Of a stretch of DNA of 64,000 bases, positions 37,501 through 48,157 are shown in pieces. The position numbers and the translations under genes were made by a program. The notes under the pieces were generated by a model. The model searched no databases. It was not told the origin of the DNA and saw only the letters and a program-made list of their open reading frames with translations. Origin of the DNA: Kitasatospora cheerisanensis KCTC 2395 (lineage in GTDB: Bacteria; Actinomycetota; Actinomycetes; Streptomycetales; Streptomycetaceae); contig NZ_KK853997.1 of assembly GCF_000696185.1 (NCBI RefSeq), positions 4,010,410 to 4,074,409 of the forward strand, read 5' to 3'. The number at the start of each line of letters is the position of its first letter. The first letter of the stretch is position 1.

Positions 37501-37506
37501 TACGCT
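37501..37506 (+). promoter_or_regulatory. -10 box, leaderless type
   Basis: TACGCT lies seven bases before the GTG of the phosphotransferase gene. Confidence 0.5.
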
Positions 37507-37513
37507 CTGCTCC

Positions 37514-38602
37514 GTGACGGACGGTCAGACCATCTCCCTCGCGCCGGCCCGCCCGGACGCCACCGCTCCCCCCGTAGGCACCCTCAGCCCCCCGGTCGCG
37601 CACGCCGCCGTGGCCGGGGTGCTGCGCGCGTACCGCACCGCACCGCCCGACGAGGTGGTGCCGGTCGCCGAAGGGCTGCTCAACCGCGGCTACCGGATCG
37701 CCGCCTCCGACGGCGCCAGGTACTTCCTGAAGTGCTACGTCGACCCGGCCACCGCCAACCGGTCGGCGATCCTGCGGCAGCACCGCGCGACCGCCGCGCT
37801 GGCCGGCCTCGGCCTGCCGGTGCCGCCGCCGATCGCCGACCGGGACGGCCGGACGGTCACCGCGTACGGCGGCCGACTGTTCGCGCTGTACCCGTGGGTG
37901 CCCGGAAGCCACCGGCACGGCACCGAGCTCGACCCCGCCCGGTGCGGCGAACTCGGCACCCTGCTGGGGTCATTGCACGGCGCGCTCCGCGAAGTGTGCG
38001 CCCCGCTGCGGCAGCCGGACGGGGTGCTCAGCGCCGAGGTCGAGGAGACCGGGCGGATCGTCGCCGAACTCCGCGCCCGGGCCCGCGCGCACCGCCCCTA
38101 CGGGCCGTTCGACCGGCTCGCCGAGCAGCGCCTGACCGAGCGGCTGGACCTGCTCGCCGCGCACCGCCACCGCCGCCCCGGCCCGGCCGACGCCCCGCCG
38201 ACCGGCTGGACCCACGGCGACTTCCACGGCCTGAACGTGCTCTACCGGGGCGAGGCCGTCAGCGCCGTCCTGGACTGGGACAAGCTCGCCCCGCACCCGG
38301 TCGCCGAGGAGGCCGTACGGGCCGCCACGCTGCTGTTCAACGACCGCACCAGCGGTGTCCTGGACCTGGTCCGGGTCCGGCACTGGGCGCGCGCCTACCG
38401 GGCCACCGGAGCCGCGAGCGCCGAGCAGGTCGCCGCCGCCGTGCACCGGGTGTGGTGGGAGCGGCTGAACGACCTGTGGATGCTCCAGTGGCACTACCAG
38501 CGCCACGACCACCGGGCCGACCCGCTGTTCCCGGCCTCCGCCGGGCAGCTCACCTGGTGGTGCCAGGACTACGAGCAGGTCATGGACGCGTTCGCCAACT
38601 GA
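37514..38602 (+). CDS. APH-family phosphotransferase (small-molecule kinase-like)
   Basis: A 362-residue protein with the aminoglycoside/homoserine-kinase-like fold. The catalytic loop THGDFHGLNVLY (HGDxxxxN) and the metal-binding DWD in VLDWDKLAPHP are intact; the N-lobe lysine is in ARYFLKCYV and the start has EGLLNRGYRI. It is closer to HSK2/choline-kinase-type members than to resistance enzymes. Substrate unknown. It lies 59 bp after the response regulator and converges on the Ser/Thr kinase gene 21 bp away. Confidence 0.85.
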   Translation: MTDGQTISLAPARPDATAPPVGTLSPPVAHAAVAGVLRAYRTAPPDEVVPVAEGLLNRGYRIAASDGARYFLKCYVDPATANRSAILRQHRATAALAGLGLPVPPPIADRDGRTVTAYGGRLFALYPWVPGSHRHGTELDPARCGELGTLLGSLHGALREVCAPLRQPDGVLSAEVEETGRIVAELRARARAHRPYGPFDRLAEQRLTERLDLLAAHRHRRPGPADAPPTGWTHGDFHGLNVLYRGEAVSAVLDWDKLAPHPVAEEAVRAATLLFNDRTSGVLDLVRVRHWARAYRATGAASAEQVAAAVHRVWWERLNDLWMLQWHYQRHDHRADPLFPASAGQLTWWCQDYEQVMDAFAN

Positions 38603-38623
38603 CCTGCCCGTAGCCCCCGGAGC

Positions 38624-40312
38624 TCAGTGGCCCGCCGGCGGCGCCACCGCGTCGCCGCTGGGCGTCGGCGGCTTGGTCGCCCCGCCGCTGGCGTTGTCCG
38701 ACGGGGTGGGCTTCGTCGGGCTCTTCTCGCCGGTCGGACTGGCCGGGGCGGACGGCTTCGCCGAGCGCGAGGCGCTGGCCGAGGCGGACGCGGACGGGCT
38801 GGCGGAGGCGGACGCGCTGGGCGAGGGCGTCCAGTTCGGCGCCTCGGTCTGATGGTTGGTGCTCTGGCTGCGCGAGGGCGCGGCGCTGGTGGGCCGCTCC
38901 TCCTCCGGGCCGGCGCTCGGGCTGCCGGTGCTGTGCACCGGCGCCTTCGGGTGCGGGTCGTTGGTCTTGTGGTCCTGGTTGGCCGTCAGCGCCAGCGCCA
39001 CGCCGACCGTGGCGGCCAGCACCAGCGCGACCGCGCCCAGCACCCAGCCCCACGGGTTGCGGCGCGGCCGCTCCTCCGGGTCCTCTCCGTCGTCGCCGCC
39101 CTCCCCGCCGACGCCCGGGTAGGGGCGGGCGGGCGTCTGGTAGCCCGAAGCCATCGGGTACGGCAGGGCCTCGGTCCGGCCGGTCCCGTCGGCGACCGCG
39201 CCCAGCGGCTCGGTCAGCGCGGTGGAGCCGCTCGCCGGGCCGCCCTCCCAGCCGCCGGCCGCGCCGGCCGCCAGGCCCGCGACCGCGGCCGGGTGGCCCG
39301 CGCCGACCGCGCCGTGCATCTGCCGCAGCGCGTGCTGCACGTGGGCGCGGAACTCGTCGGCGCTCTGGAACCGGTCGTCCGGGTTCTTCTCCAGCGCCCG
39401 CAGCACCAGCGCGTCCAGCTGCGGCGGCACCCGGTCGTTCACCTGCGACGGCGGCACCGGCGCGTCCTGCACGTGCTGGTACACCACGGCGAGCGGGGTC
39501 TCGCCGACGAACGGCGGCCGCAGGGTGAGCAGTTCGTACAGCATGCAGCCGGCCGCGTACAGGTCGGAGCGGTGGTCGACGGCCTTGCCGAGGGCCTGCT
39601 CCGGCGACAGGTACTGCGGGGTGCCCATCACCATGCCGGTCTGCGTCATGGTGGTGGCCGCGCCGGTCAGCGCCCGGGCGATGCCGAAGTCCATCACCTT
39701 GACCGCGCCGCCGTTGGTGATGATCACGTTGGCGGGCTTGATGTCCCGGTGCACGATCCCGTGCTGGTGGCTGTAGGCCAGCGCCTCCAGCACCCCGGCG
39801 GTGATGATCAGCGCCTGGTCGACCGGCGGCGCCTCCTCGTCCACCAGCAGCTCGCGCACCGTCCGGCCCTCGACCAGCTCCATGACGATGTACGGGGTGG
39901 ACTCCGCGCCGTGCTGCTCCTCGCCGGTGTCGTAGACCGCGACGATCGAGTGGTGGTTGAGCGCCGCGACCGAGTGCGCCTCGCGGGTGAAGCGCAGCCT
40001 GGCGGTGTCGTCCTCGGCGAGCTCGGAGCGCAGCAGCTTGACCGCCACGGTGCGGCCCAGCCGGATGTCCTGGGCGGCGAAGACCTCGGCCATGCCGCCG
40101 CGGCCCAGCCGGCCGGTCAGCCGGTACCGGCCGTCGCCGATGGTGGGGAAGGGAACCGCGCTGCCCCGCCCGGGAGTTGCCGCCCCGACCGGGAGCACCT
40201 CGGTGGGCCCGGTGACCTCGGGGGTCCGGCCGTCGTCCTCGTTCCGGCCGTGCTGCGCGGGTACGTCCCGCTGGTCCGCCCCGCCGTCGTCCGGTCGTTC
40301 GCTCTGACCCAT
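38624..40312 (-). CDS. transmembrane Ser/Thr protein kinase
   Basis: A 562-residue Hanks-type kinase. Glycine loop GRLGRGGMAEVF, lysine VAVKLL, catalytic HRDIKPANV, DFG in VMDFGIA, and the activation segment GTPQYLSPEQALG (kinase domain about residues 60-335). A cytoplasmic Gly/Pro-rich linker follows, then one membrane helix (WGWVLGAVALVLAATVGVAL, about 430-450) and a Ser/Pro/Ala-rich outer tail with the repeated SASASASPS pattern. There are no PASTA repeats, so the ligand, if any, is not lipid II by this route. It lies just downstream of a second, similar kinase on the same strand, about 110 bp apart. Confidence 0.9.
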   Translation of the reverse strand: MGQSERPDDGGADQRDVPAQHGRNEDDGRTPEVTGPTEVLPVGAATPGRGSAVPFPTIGDGRYRLTGRLGRGGMAEVFAAQDIRLGRTVAVKLLRSELAEDDTARLRFTREAHSVAALNHHSIVAVYDTGEEQHGAESTPYIVMELVEGRTVRELLVDEEAPPVDQALIITAGVLEALAYSHQHGIVHRDIKPANVIITNGGAVKVMDFGIARALTGAATTMTQTGMVMGTPQYLSPEQALGKAVDHRSDLYAAGCMLYELLTLRPPFVGETPLAVVYQHVQDAPVPPSQVNDRVPPQLDALVLRALEKNPDDRFQSADEFRAHVQHALRQMHGAVGAGHPAAVAGLAAGAAGGWEGGPASGSTALTEPLGAVADGTGRTEALPYPMASGYQTPARPYPGVGGEGGDDGEDPEERPRRNPWGWVLGAVALVLAATVGVALALTANQDHKTNDPHPKAPVHSTGSPSAGPEEERPTSAAPSRSQSTNHQTEAPNWTPSPSASASASPSASASASASRSAKPSAPASPTGEKSPTKPTPSDNASGGATKPPTPSGDAVAPPAGH

Positions 40313-40422
40313 CGCTCCTCGCCCCGGGCATTCGCTCGGCGCGCGTTCGCCCTGTCGGTTCCGTCGTCAGAACGCTACCGTCTCGCGCCCTCGGACGTGG
40401 CACGGGACGGCGCGCGTGGGGC

Positions 40423-41828
<1,406 letters not shown>

Positions 41829-41885
41829 GGTCCCAGCTCCCCCTCGGCGCGCGGTACTTCCGGACAGGGGTCAGGGTAGCGGTTC

Positions 41886-41909
41886 GGGGCCGCGCCGCAG
41901 CGCGGCCCC
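41886..41909. terminator. hairpin downstream of Bpa
   Basis: GGGGCCGCGC pairs with GCGCGGCCCC around a CGCA loop, between bpa and the kinase genes on the minus strand. Confidence 0.7.
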
Positions 41910-41941
41910 CGCGGCACCGTCCGGGGACCGGTCGGGCCGGA

Positions 41942-42565
41942 CTACAGGTACGGTCCGGACCGCAGGCCGCGGCCCGGACCCGGCTCCTCCGCGTCGCCCT
42001 CCATGCCGTGCAGGCCCGGGGGCAGCGCCCGCCGCATCTGCTCCAGCTGCGCCCGCGCCGCCATCTGCTGCGCGAACAGCGCGGTCTGGATGCCGTGGAA
42101 CAGGCCCTCCAGCCAGCCCACCAACTGCGCCTGCGCGATCCGCAGTTCGGCCTCGGTCGGGATCACGTCCTCGGCGAACGGCAGCGACAGCCGCTCCAGC
42201 TCCTCGACCAGCTCGGGCGCCAGGCCCAGCTCCAGCTCCTTGATCGAACTGGCGTGGATCTCCTTCAACCGGGCCCGGCTGGCCTCGTCCAGAGGCGCCG
42301 CCCGCACTTCCTCCAGCAGCTGCTTGATCATGCTGCCGATCCGCATCACCTTGGCCGGCTGCTCGACCATCTCGGTCACCGGCAGCTCGCGCGGCTCGTC
42401 GCCGTCGTCCGCGCCGCGGCCGAGCCCGCCGACCGGGGCGGTGCCCACCGCCATCCCGTCCGGTCCGACGATCAGCACCTTCGGGCTGTCCTCGCCCTTC
42501 CCGCTCGACGCCTGTGACGCCTGGAAAGGCTCCTGCTGCGACCGCTCGTTCATCGGGTTGGTCAT
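41942..42565 (-). CDS. bpa: bacterial proteasome activator
   Basis: A 207-residue helical ring-forming activator that opens the 20S proteasome gate without ATP in actinobacteria. The N-terminal 60 residues are disordered; then come VTEMVEQPAKVMRIGSMIKQ, LKEIHASSIKELELGLAPEL and the long helix ELRIAQAQLVGWLEGLFHGI. The C-terminus is GPYL, with the conserved penultimate Tyr-Leu that docks in the 20S alpha-ring pockets (GQYL in Mycobacterium). The ATG at 42565 follows AAGGAG closely; an in-frame alternative at 42553 is possible. Neighbouring kinases suggest phosphorylation control, which is inference. Confidence 0.9.
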   Translation of the reverse strand: MTNPMNERSQQEPFQASQASSGKGEDSPKVLIVGPDGMAVGTAPVGGLGRGADDGDEPRELPVTEMVEQPAKVMRIGSMIKQLLEEVRAAPLDEASRARLKEIHASSIKELELGLAPELVEELERLSLPFAEDVIPTEAELRIAQAQLVGWLEGLFHGIQTALFAQQMAARAQLEQMRRALPPGLHGMEGDAEEPGPGRGLRSGPYL

Positions 42566-42653
42566 AGCTCCTTCATATGCTTCGTCCACCGCGGAGGTCA
42601 ACGAACCTGGTACCCGGATCGTCCCACCCCGCGGCTACCCGCATCCTGCGGTC

Positions 42654-43563
42654 TCACCGCCGGCGGAGCTTCATTCCGACCAGGCCGAGGCCCAGTCCGA
42701 TCATGCCCAGTCCGACGCCCAACGGCAGCTGCATCGCCGACGGGTCGTCCAGGTGCAGCGGCCCCGCCGGCAGCACCGGGCCGGCCACCGGCACGCCCGC
42801 CGCCACCGTCGAGTCGTCCTGGTCCGGCGCGGGCTCGACCGCGTCCTCGTCGCCCCCGGCCTCCGGTACCGCCGCGTCCGGCGCCGACTGCTGCCCGCCG
42901 TGGCGGCCGCCGGTGTCCGCCGACGGCGCGGCCGGGCCGGGGCGGGCGGCACCACCGGCTGCTGCTGGTGGTGCGGACGCGGGTGCGCGGGCCGGTCCTG
43001 CGCCCCCGACGGTCCGCCGCTCGGGGACGCCGAGGCCTCGGCGGACGGCGACGGCCCCGCGGTGACGACGGCCCCGGCGGACGGCGCGGCCGAGGCGGCG
43101 GGCGAGGCGGACGGCGAAGGGGAGGGCGTCGGTGTGCCGGACGGCGAGGGCCCGCCGACCGGGGAGGCGCTCGGGAAGACGGAGGCCCCGGCCGCGCTCG
43201 GCGAGGCGGGCACGGGCACCGGCACCGGCACCGGCACCGGGACGGCCGCGGGAACGGTCGGGGTGGCCCGGGCGCTCGCGGATATCGCGCCGTCGGTCGG
43301 CAGGGCCGCCGCCGCGCCGGCGAACAGCTCGGCCGCCCGCTCGCGCGCCGCGTCGATCTCCTGCTGCGCCTGCTGCCGGGCGGCGTCCAGCTGCGCCTGG
43401 GCCTGCTGGCGGGCCCCGGACGCCGGATCGACGGCGAAGACGGGGGCGGTCAGCAGCAGCGGCAGCGCCACACCGGCCAGCGCGGCCCTGCGGAGCAGCG
43501 CGGACGGGTGGGCGGTGGAGGTGCGGCGCGGGGCCGGGGCACGGGGCGGCGGCGAGCGTCCAT
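42654..43563 (-). CDS. secreted/anchored coiled-coil, Pro/Ser-rich protein (two apparent frameshifts)
   Basis: No named family recognised. With two single bases restored (about 43525-43545 and 42930-42945) one product of about 300 residues results: a basic start, a signal helix (RRAALAGVALPLLLTAPVFA), a coiled-coil ARQQAQAQLDAARQQAQQEI with DAARERAAELF, a VP-repeat (encoded by a GGCACC tandem), a Ser/Pro/Ala-rich stalk, and a C-terminal helix LPLGVGLGMIGLGLGLVG ending KLRRR. It reads as an envelope-anchored stalk protein. The ATG at 43563 has GGAGGA ten bases upstream, and a strong hairpin lies in its leader. Both breaks lie in G/C runs and are probably sequencing errors. Confidence 0.55.
43208..43241. 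repeat. GGCACC tandem hexamer (VP repeat)
   Basis: About five near-perfect copies of the 6-mer GGCACC encode alternating Val-Pro on the minus strand, inside the stalk region of the envelope protein. Confidence 0.7.
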
Positions 43564-43585
43564 GGAAAGCAGGTCCTCCCGACGG

Positions 43586-43608
43586 CCGTCCGCACCAGGT
43601 GCGGACGG
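43586..43608. promoter_or_regulatory. hairpin in leader of envelope protein gene
   Basis: CCGTCCGCACC pairs perfectly with GGTGCGGACGG around a single base, 22 bases before the ATG. It may be a regulatory leader hairpin, or the terminator of the upstream quinone oxidoreductase gene, whose stop lies 73 bases away on the same strand. Confidence 0.45.
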
Positions 43609-43680
43609 AGGCGGAACAGCTTGTGACCAGCCTCACATACCCGGACACTCCGGGCATTTCCGCCGCCCGGCGCCCACCCC

Positions 43681-44649
43681 TCAGACCTCCAGGACGACCT
43701 TCCCGACCTGGGCCCCGGCCTCGACCACCCGGTGCGCCTCGGCGGCGTCCGCGAGCGGCAGCACCCGGTCGACCACCGGCCGGACCACCCCGGCCTCGAC
43801 CAGCGGCCACACGTGCTCGCGCACCGCGGCGACGATCGCGGCCTTCTCCGCGAGCGGTCGCCCGCGCAGGTTGGTGGCGACCAGCGCGGCACGCTTGGTG
43901 AGCAGCGTGGCCAGGTTGAGCTCCGCCTTGCTGCCGCCCTGCATGCCGATCACCACCAGCCGGCCGTTGACCGCGAGGGCGTCCACGTTCCGCTGCAGGT
44001 ACTTGGCGCCGACGATGTCGAGGATGACGTCCGCCCCGCCGAGCGCGGCGACCTCGGTGACGAAGTCCTGCTGCCGGTAGTCGATCAGCACGTCCGCGCC
44101 GAGCTCGGCGCAGCGGGCGAGCTTCTCCGGGCTGCCCGCGGTGACCACCACCCGGGCGCCGACCGCCTTCGCCAGCTGGATCGCCATGGTCCCGATGCCG
44201 CTCGCCCCGCCGTGCAGCAGCACCGTCTCGCCGGGGTGCAGGTGCGCGACCTGGAAGACGTTCGACCACACCGTGCACGCCACCTCGGGCAGCGCCGCCG
44301 CCTGGGCCGGTGTCAGCCCCTTCGGCACCGGGAGCAGTTGCCCGGCCGGCACGGCGACCCGCTCGGCGTAGCCGCCGCCCGCGAGCAGCGCGCACACCTC
44401 GTCGCCCACCGCCCAGCCCGCCACGCCCGGGCCGAGCGCGACGATCCGGCCCGCGCACTCCAGACCGGGATAGGGCGAACTGCCGGGCGGCGGGTCGTAG
44501 AAGCCCTGACGCTGGAGCAGATCGGCGCGGTTGACCGCGGTCGCGGCGACCTCGACCAGCACTTCGCCGGCCGCCGGAACGGGATCGGGAACCTCGGCCC
44601 AGACCAGCCGCTCGGGGCCGCCGGGCTCGGGAATCGTGATGGCTCGCAT
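43681..44649 (-). CDS. NAD(P)H quinone oxidoreductase (zeta-crystallin type MDR)
   Basis: A 322-residue zinc-free medium-chain dehydrogenase/reductase: AATAVNRADLLQRQGFYDPP (substrate side), LLHGGASGIGTMAIQLAKAV (NADPH-binding Rossmann loop), LDIVGAKYLQRNVDALA and NGRLVVIGMQGGSKAELNL. Family members reduce quinones or act on enoyl-type substrates (PIG3-like). The ATG at 44649 follows a TAGCGT box by seven bases. The gene is divergent from the potassium channel. Confidence 0.88.
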   Translation of the reverse strand: MRAITIPEPGGPERLVWAEVPDPVPAAGEVLVEVAATAVNRADLLQRQGFYDPPPGSSPYPGLECAGRIVALGPGVAGWAVGDEVCALLAGGGYAERVAVPAGQLLPVPKGLTPAQAAALPEVACTVWSNVFQVAHLHPGETVLLHGGASGIGTMAIQLAKAVGARVVVTAGSPEKLARCAELGADVLIDYRQQDFVTEVAALGGADVILDIVGAKYLQRNVDALAVNGRLVVIGMQGGSKAELNLATLLTKRAALVATNLRGRPLAEKAAIVAAVREHVWPLVEAGVVRPVVDRVLPLADAAEAHRVVEAGAQVGKVVLEV

Positions 44650-44656
44650 GGCCGCC

Positions 44657-44662
44657 ACGCTA
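44657..44662 (-). promoter_or_regulatory. -10 box, leaderless type
   Basis: TAGCGT on the minus strand, seven bases before the quinone oxidoreductase ATG. Confidence 0.45.
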
Positions 44663-44794
44663 CGCCCCCGCCCACCGGACACCCGTGCCACCCGCCGTCA
44701 ACAGACAGTCCGTCAGCGCCGGCCGCCTCCACCGAACAGGGTGGCGACACTCCGCCCCCGGGGTCGGACGGCGACCGGTCGACCCCCCATCCTT

Positions 44795-45907
44795 GTGCCT
44801 GTGCCGAACTCCAATCCGCCCGACGACACGGGTGCCCGGCCGTCCCGTCTGACGCTCAGTCGCTTCCGGGACTCCGGCACCGAAGACACCGACCCCGCCC
44901 GCCGGATCGCGCTGCCCGCCCGGCGGACCCGTCCACCCACGCGCCAGGTCGCCCGCCGGCTGCTGCTGGCCCTCGGCGTGCTGGTGGCGACCACGCTGAT
45001 CGTGTACGCCGATGCGGCGGGCTACAACGACAACGCGGACACCTCGGTCAGCTTCCTCGACGCGGCGTACTACGCCACCGTCACCCTCTCCACCACCGGG
45101 TACGGCGACATCACCCCGGTGAGCGACAGCGCCCGGCTGGTGAACATCTTCGTGATCACGCCGCTGCGCGTGGTCTTCCTGATCATCCTGGTCGGCACGA
45201 CTCTCGAAGTGCTCACCGAACGCACCCGCCTGCAGTGGCGGATCGAACGCTGGAGGCACACCGTGCGGGACCACACCGTCGTCATCGGCTACGGCACCAA
45301 GGGCCGCAGCGCCGTCGACACCCTGCTCGGCCAGGGCGTCCCGAAGGACTCCATCGTGGTCGTCGACCCGCAGGCCCGGGCCATCGACCAGGCCACCCAC
45401 GACGGACTGGTCGGCGTGCTCGGCGACGCCACCCGCACCGCGACCCTGATGCGCGCCGAACTGCCGCGCGCCGCCCAGGTGGTGGTCGCCCCCGAACGGG
45501 ACGACACCGCCGCCCTGATCACCCTGACGGCCCGTCAGCTCAACCGGGGCGCCACCGTGGTCGCCGCCGTCCGCGAGGACGAGAACGCCCCGCTGCTGCG
45601 GCAGAGCGGCGCCGACGTGGTCGTCACCTCCTCCAGCTCGGCCGGCCGCCTGCTCGGCATGTCGATGCTCAGCCCCAACGCGGGCGCCGTGATGGAGGAC
45701 TTGCTGACCTACGGCAACGGCCTGGACGTCGCCGAACGGCCCGTCACCAAGGCCGAGGCCGGACTGAACCCGCGCGAACTGCCCGACCTGGTGGTGGCCG
45801 TGGTGCGCGGCCGGCGGGTGCTCAACTACACCGAGCCGGAGGCGGCGGTGCTCCAGCTCACCGACCGGCTGATCGTCATCAAGCCGGGCACGCCGATCGC
45901 CCACTGA
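44795..45907 (+). CDS. two-helix potassium channel with RCK domain
   Basis: A 370-residue channel. A cytoplasmic N-terminus (about 55 residues) is followed by helix 1 (LLLALGVLVATTLIVYADAA), the pore with the selectivity filter STTGYGD, helix 2 (IFVITPLRVVFLIILVGTTL), and a TrkA-N/RCK domain with the nucleotide loop VVIGYGTKGRSAVDTL plus a second RCK-C region. This is an MthK-like architecture, gated by intracellular ligands. GTG starts at 44795 or 44801 are both possible. The stop is followed by a parS-like palindrome. Confidence 0.9.
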   Translation: MPVPNSNPPDDTGARPSRLTLSRFRDSGTEDTDPARRIALPARRTRPPTRQVARRLLLALGVLVATTLIVYADAAGYNDNADTSVSFLDAAYYATVTLSTTGYGDITPVSDSARLVNIFVITPLRVVFLIILVGTTLEVLTERTRLQWRIERWRHTVRDHTVVIGYGTKGRSAVDTLLGQGVPKDSIVVVDPQARAIDQATHDGLVGVLGDATRTATLMRAELPRAAQVVVAPERDDTAALITLTARQLNRGATVVAAVREDENAPLLRQSGADVVVTSSSSAGRLLGMSMLSPNAGAVMEDLLTYGNGLDVAERPVTKAEAGLNPRELPDLVVAVVRGRRVLNYTEPEAAVLQLTDRLIVIKPGTPIAH

Positions 45908-45929
45908 CCGGCCGTCCCGGCGTCCCGCT

Positions 45930-45943
45930 GTTCCACGTGGAAC
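45930..45943. promoter_or_regulatory. parS-like palindrome
   Basis: GTTCCACGTGGAAC, flanked by T and A to give a 16-bp palindrome, in the gap between the convergent channel and moeA genes. Identical to the sites at 4670 and 57510. Confidence 0.75.
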
Positions 45944-45957
45944 ATCCGCCCGGCCGG

Positions 45958-47174
45958 TCAGGGCAGCGGCAGCACCTCGGCACGCTCCCCCGCCGCCAGG
46001 CCGCCGGGCGGCACCACGGCCAGCGCCTCCGCACGGGCCAGGCCGCGCAGCATCGCCGGGCCGTCGTGCGGCAGCGGGACGAGCCCGGCGGCGGTGCGGC
46101 GCACCGGGTGCAGCCGGGTGTCCGCCGGATGCCCCGGCAGTGCGGCGGCCAGCGCCCCGGCCGGCCCGGCGGCCTCGGCGGCCCGCCCGGACAGCGCGTG
46201 CAGCAGCGGCAGGGCGAGCGTGACGACGCCCGCCACCGCCGCCAGCGGATTGCCCGGCAGGCCCACCAGGTGCCGCCCGCCGGGCAGCGCGGCCAGCAGC
46301 ATCGGATGCCCGGGCCGTACCGCCACCCCGTCCACCAGCCGGTGGCCGCCGGTGGCGTCCAGGGCGGCGTGCAGGTGGTCCACCGGGCCGGCGGCGGTGC
46401 CGCCGGTGGTGAGCACCAGGTCGGCGGGCGAGTGCCGGATCGCGTCCCGCAGCAGCCCGAAGTCGTCCCGGACGTGCCGGCTGCCGATCAGCTCGGCCCC
46501 GGCGGCGGCCAGCCACGGCGGCAGCAGCGGGCCCAGCGCGTCCCGCACCAGCCCCGGCCCGGGCCGCCCCGAGGTGAGCAACTCGTCGCCCAGCAGCAGC
46601 AGTTCGACGGTCGGCCGGCGGTGCACCGCCAGCAGGTCGTGCCCGGCCGCGGCCGCCAGGCCGAGCACTGCGGGCGTCACCGGCAGGCCGGCGGGCAGCA
46701 GTTCCTCGCCCCGCCCGCACTCCTGCCCGCGCGGCCTGACGTCCTGCCCCGGACCGACCTCGCCATGCAACTGAAAAGCGCCGTCCGGCAGTTCGGCCGA
46801 GCGGCCGTGTTCGCGGCGGAGCACCCCGGTGGCTCCCGGCGGCAGTTCGGCGCCGGTGGCGATCTCCACCGCCGCACCGTCCGCCAGCGGCCCGCTCCGC
46901 CGGCCCGCCAGCACCCGCCCGGACAGCCGCCACGGCCCCGGCCCGGCCACCGCCCAACCGTCCATCGCCGACGTGTCGAAGGCGGGCAGGTCGGTGAGCG
47001 CGACCAGCGGCTCCGCCAGGGTCCGCCCCGCGGCGGCCGCCAACGGCACCCGCTCCACCGGCAGCGGCCCGCCGCCGCCCGCGCGGTCCGCCGGGCCAGC
47101 GGCCACGGACAGCCGCGCGGCGCGGCGGCGCCCGGAGTCAGCCGCACCTCGCCGGACGGATCCACCGTTCCCAT
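45958..47174 (-). CDS. moeA: molybdopterin molybdenumtransferase (apparent frameshift)
   Basis: Inserts molybdate into adenylylated molybdopterin in the last step of Moco synthesis. Typical segments: PAFDTSAMDGWAVAG, ATGAELPPGATGVLRRE, LTTGGTAAGPVDHLHAAL, and GLPGNPLAAVAGVVTL. The first ~35 residues (MGTVDPSGEVRLTPGAAAPR, then WPLARRTARAAAG) lie in another frame; one base appears missing at about 47066-47080 in a GGCCCGCCGCC run. Adding one base gives the usual AAAG-PLPVERVPLAAAAGR junction. The rest is intact, so a sequencing error is likely. An alternative GTG at 47106 in the downstream frame would make a slightly short but complete core. Confidence 0.88.
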
Positions 47175-47188
47175 GCCCGCCCCGCCAC

Positions 47189-47455
47189 TCACTGCCCGGC
47201 CGCGCCGTCCGCCTCGGCGGCCCAGCGCTCCGCCAGCGCGGTCGCCTTCGCGGTCGCCTCGGCCACCGCCTCCGCCCCGCCCCCGTTCGCGGCCGCCGCG
47301 TACCCGACCAGGAAAGCCGTCAGCGGCGCCGCCGGGCGCTCCACCCCGTGCGCCACCACCCGGGTCATGTCCAGCAACCCCCGGACGTCCACCGCCAGGT
47401 CCAGCCCCAGTTCGGCAGCGGCCGCGGCCATCCACTCGTCCAATGTGCGCTCCAT
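47189..47455 (-). CDS. DUF6457 family protein
   Basis: An 88-residue helical protein (MERTLDEWMAAAAAELGLDL, then AVDVRGLLDMTRVVAHGV, TAFLVGYAAAANGGG). It is found in actinobacteria between molybdenum-cofactor genes and is annotated DUF6457; function unknown. Its place 14 bp upstream of moeA and downstream of a mobA-like gene suggests a role in Moco synthesis or insertion. ATG 47464 is an alternative start. Confidence 0.7.
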   Translation of the reverse strand: MERTLDEWMAAAAAELGLDLAVDVRGLLDMTRVVAHGVERPAAPLTAFLVGYAAAANGGGAEAVAEATAKATALAERWAAEADGAAGQ

Positions 47456-47575
47456 GACGCCCATGCTGCCCGATCCGGGCCGCCCCGGGCCGCTTCCGCG
47501 ATGAGCGCCACGCGTCGATTCCCTCACCGCGGCCCGCCCGCCCCGGTGAGGCGCCGGAGGATCCGCGCCGCTCCC

Positions 47576-48151
47576 TCAGCGCTCCCCCGCCGCCCGCCGC
47601 CGGGCCGCCGCCAGCTCCTCCGGGGTGTCGCAGTCGAAGGACGCGCCCGCCGGATCCGGCACCCGGACCAGGCGGAGACCGGCGGTGAGGGCCCGCAGCG
47701 GCCGGCCGGCCGGGGCGGGCAGGGCGGCGAGCGCGGTGCGCAGCGCGGCGGTGCGGTACGCGGCGGCCAGCGGCTGGTCACGGCCCTCGGCGTCCACCAG
47801 CAGCGCCCCGTCCGCGTCGCCGACCCGGGCCACCAGCCGGGCCACCGTCGCGGCGTCCAGGAACGGCAGGTCGGCGGCCAGCAGCAGCACCAGCGGCGCC
47901 GACACCTGGGGCAGCGCGGCGGCCACCGCCGCCAGCGGGCCGCCGCCGGGCGGGTCCTCGCGCAGCCAGTGCACTCCGGGATGCCCGGTGGGCCGCCGCG
48001 GGCCGACCACCAGGACGCGGCGGGCGCCCGCACAGGCCGTCAGCACCCGGTCCAGCAGCGGCCGCCCACCGACCGTCAGGGCGGGCTTGTCGGCCCCGCC
48101 GAGCCGCCGGCCCGCACCGCCGGCCGCCACCACCGCGTCGTACTGCGTCAT
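47576..48151 (-). CDS. mobA: MobA-like nucleotidyltransferase
   Basis: A 191-residue GT-A-fold enzyme: AVVAAGGAGRRLGGADKPAL is the nucleotide-binding loop, and LLAADLPFLDAATVARLV carries the DxP motif for metal binding, as in MobA, which links GMP to molybdopterin. AAYRTAALRTAL also fits. Some homologues are generic molybdenum cofactor guanylyltransferases, and the nearby moeA supports that. A GATACT box lies six bases before the ATG. Confidence 0.82.
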   Translation of the reverse strand: MTQYDAVVAAGGAGRRLGGADKPALTVGGRPLLDRVLTACAGARRVLVVGPRRPTGHPGVHWLREDPPGGGPLAAVAAALPQVSAPLVLLLAADLPFLDAATVARLVARVGDADGALLVDAEGRDQPLAAAYRTAALRTALAALPAPAGRPLRALTAGLRLVRVPDPAGASFDCDTPEELAAARRRAAGER

Positions 48152-48157
48152 CCGCGC

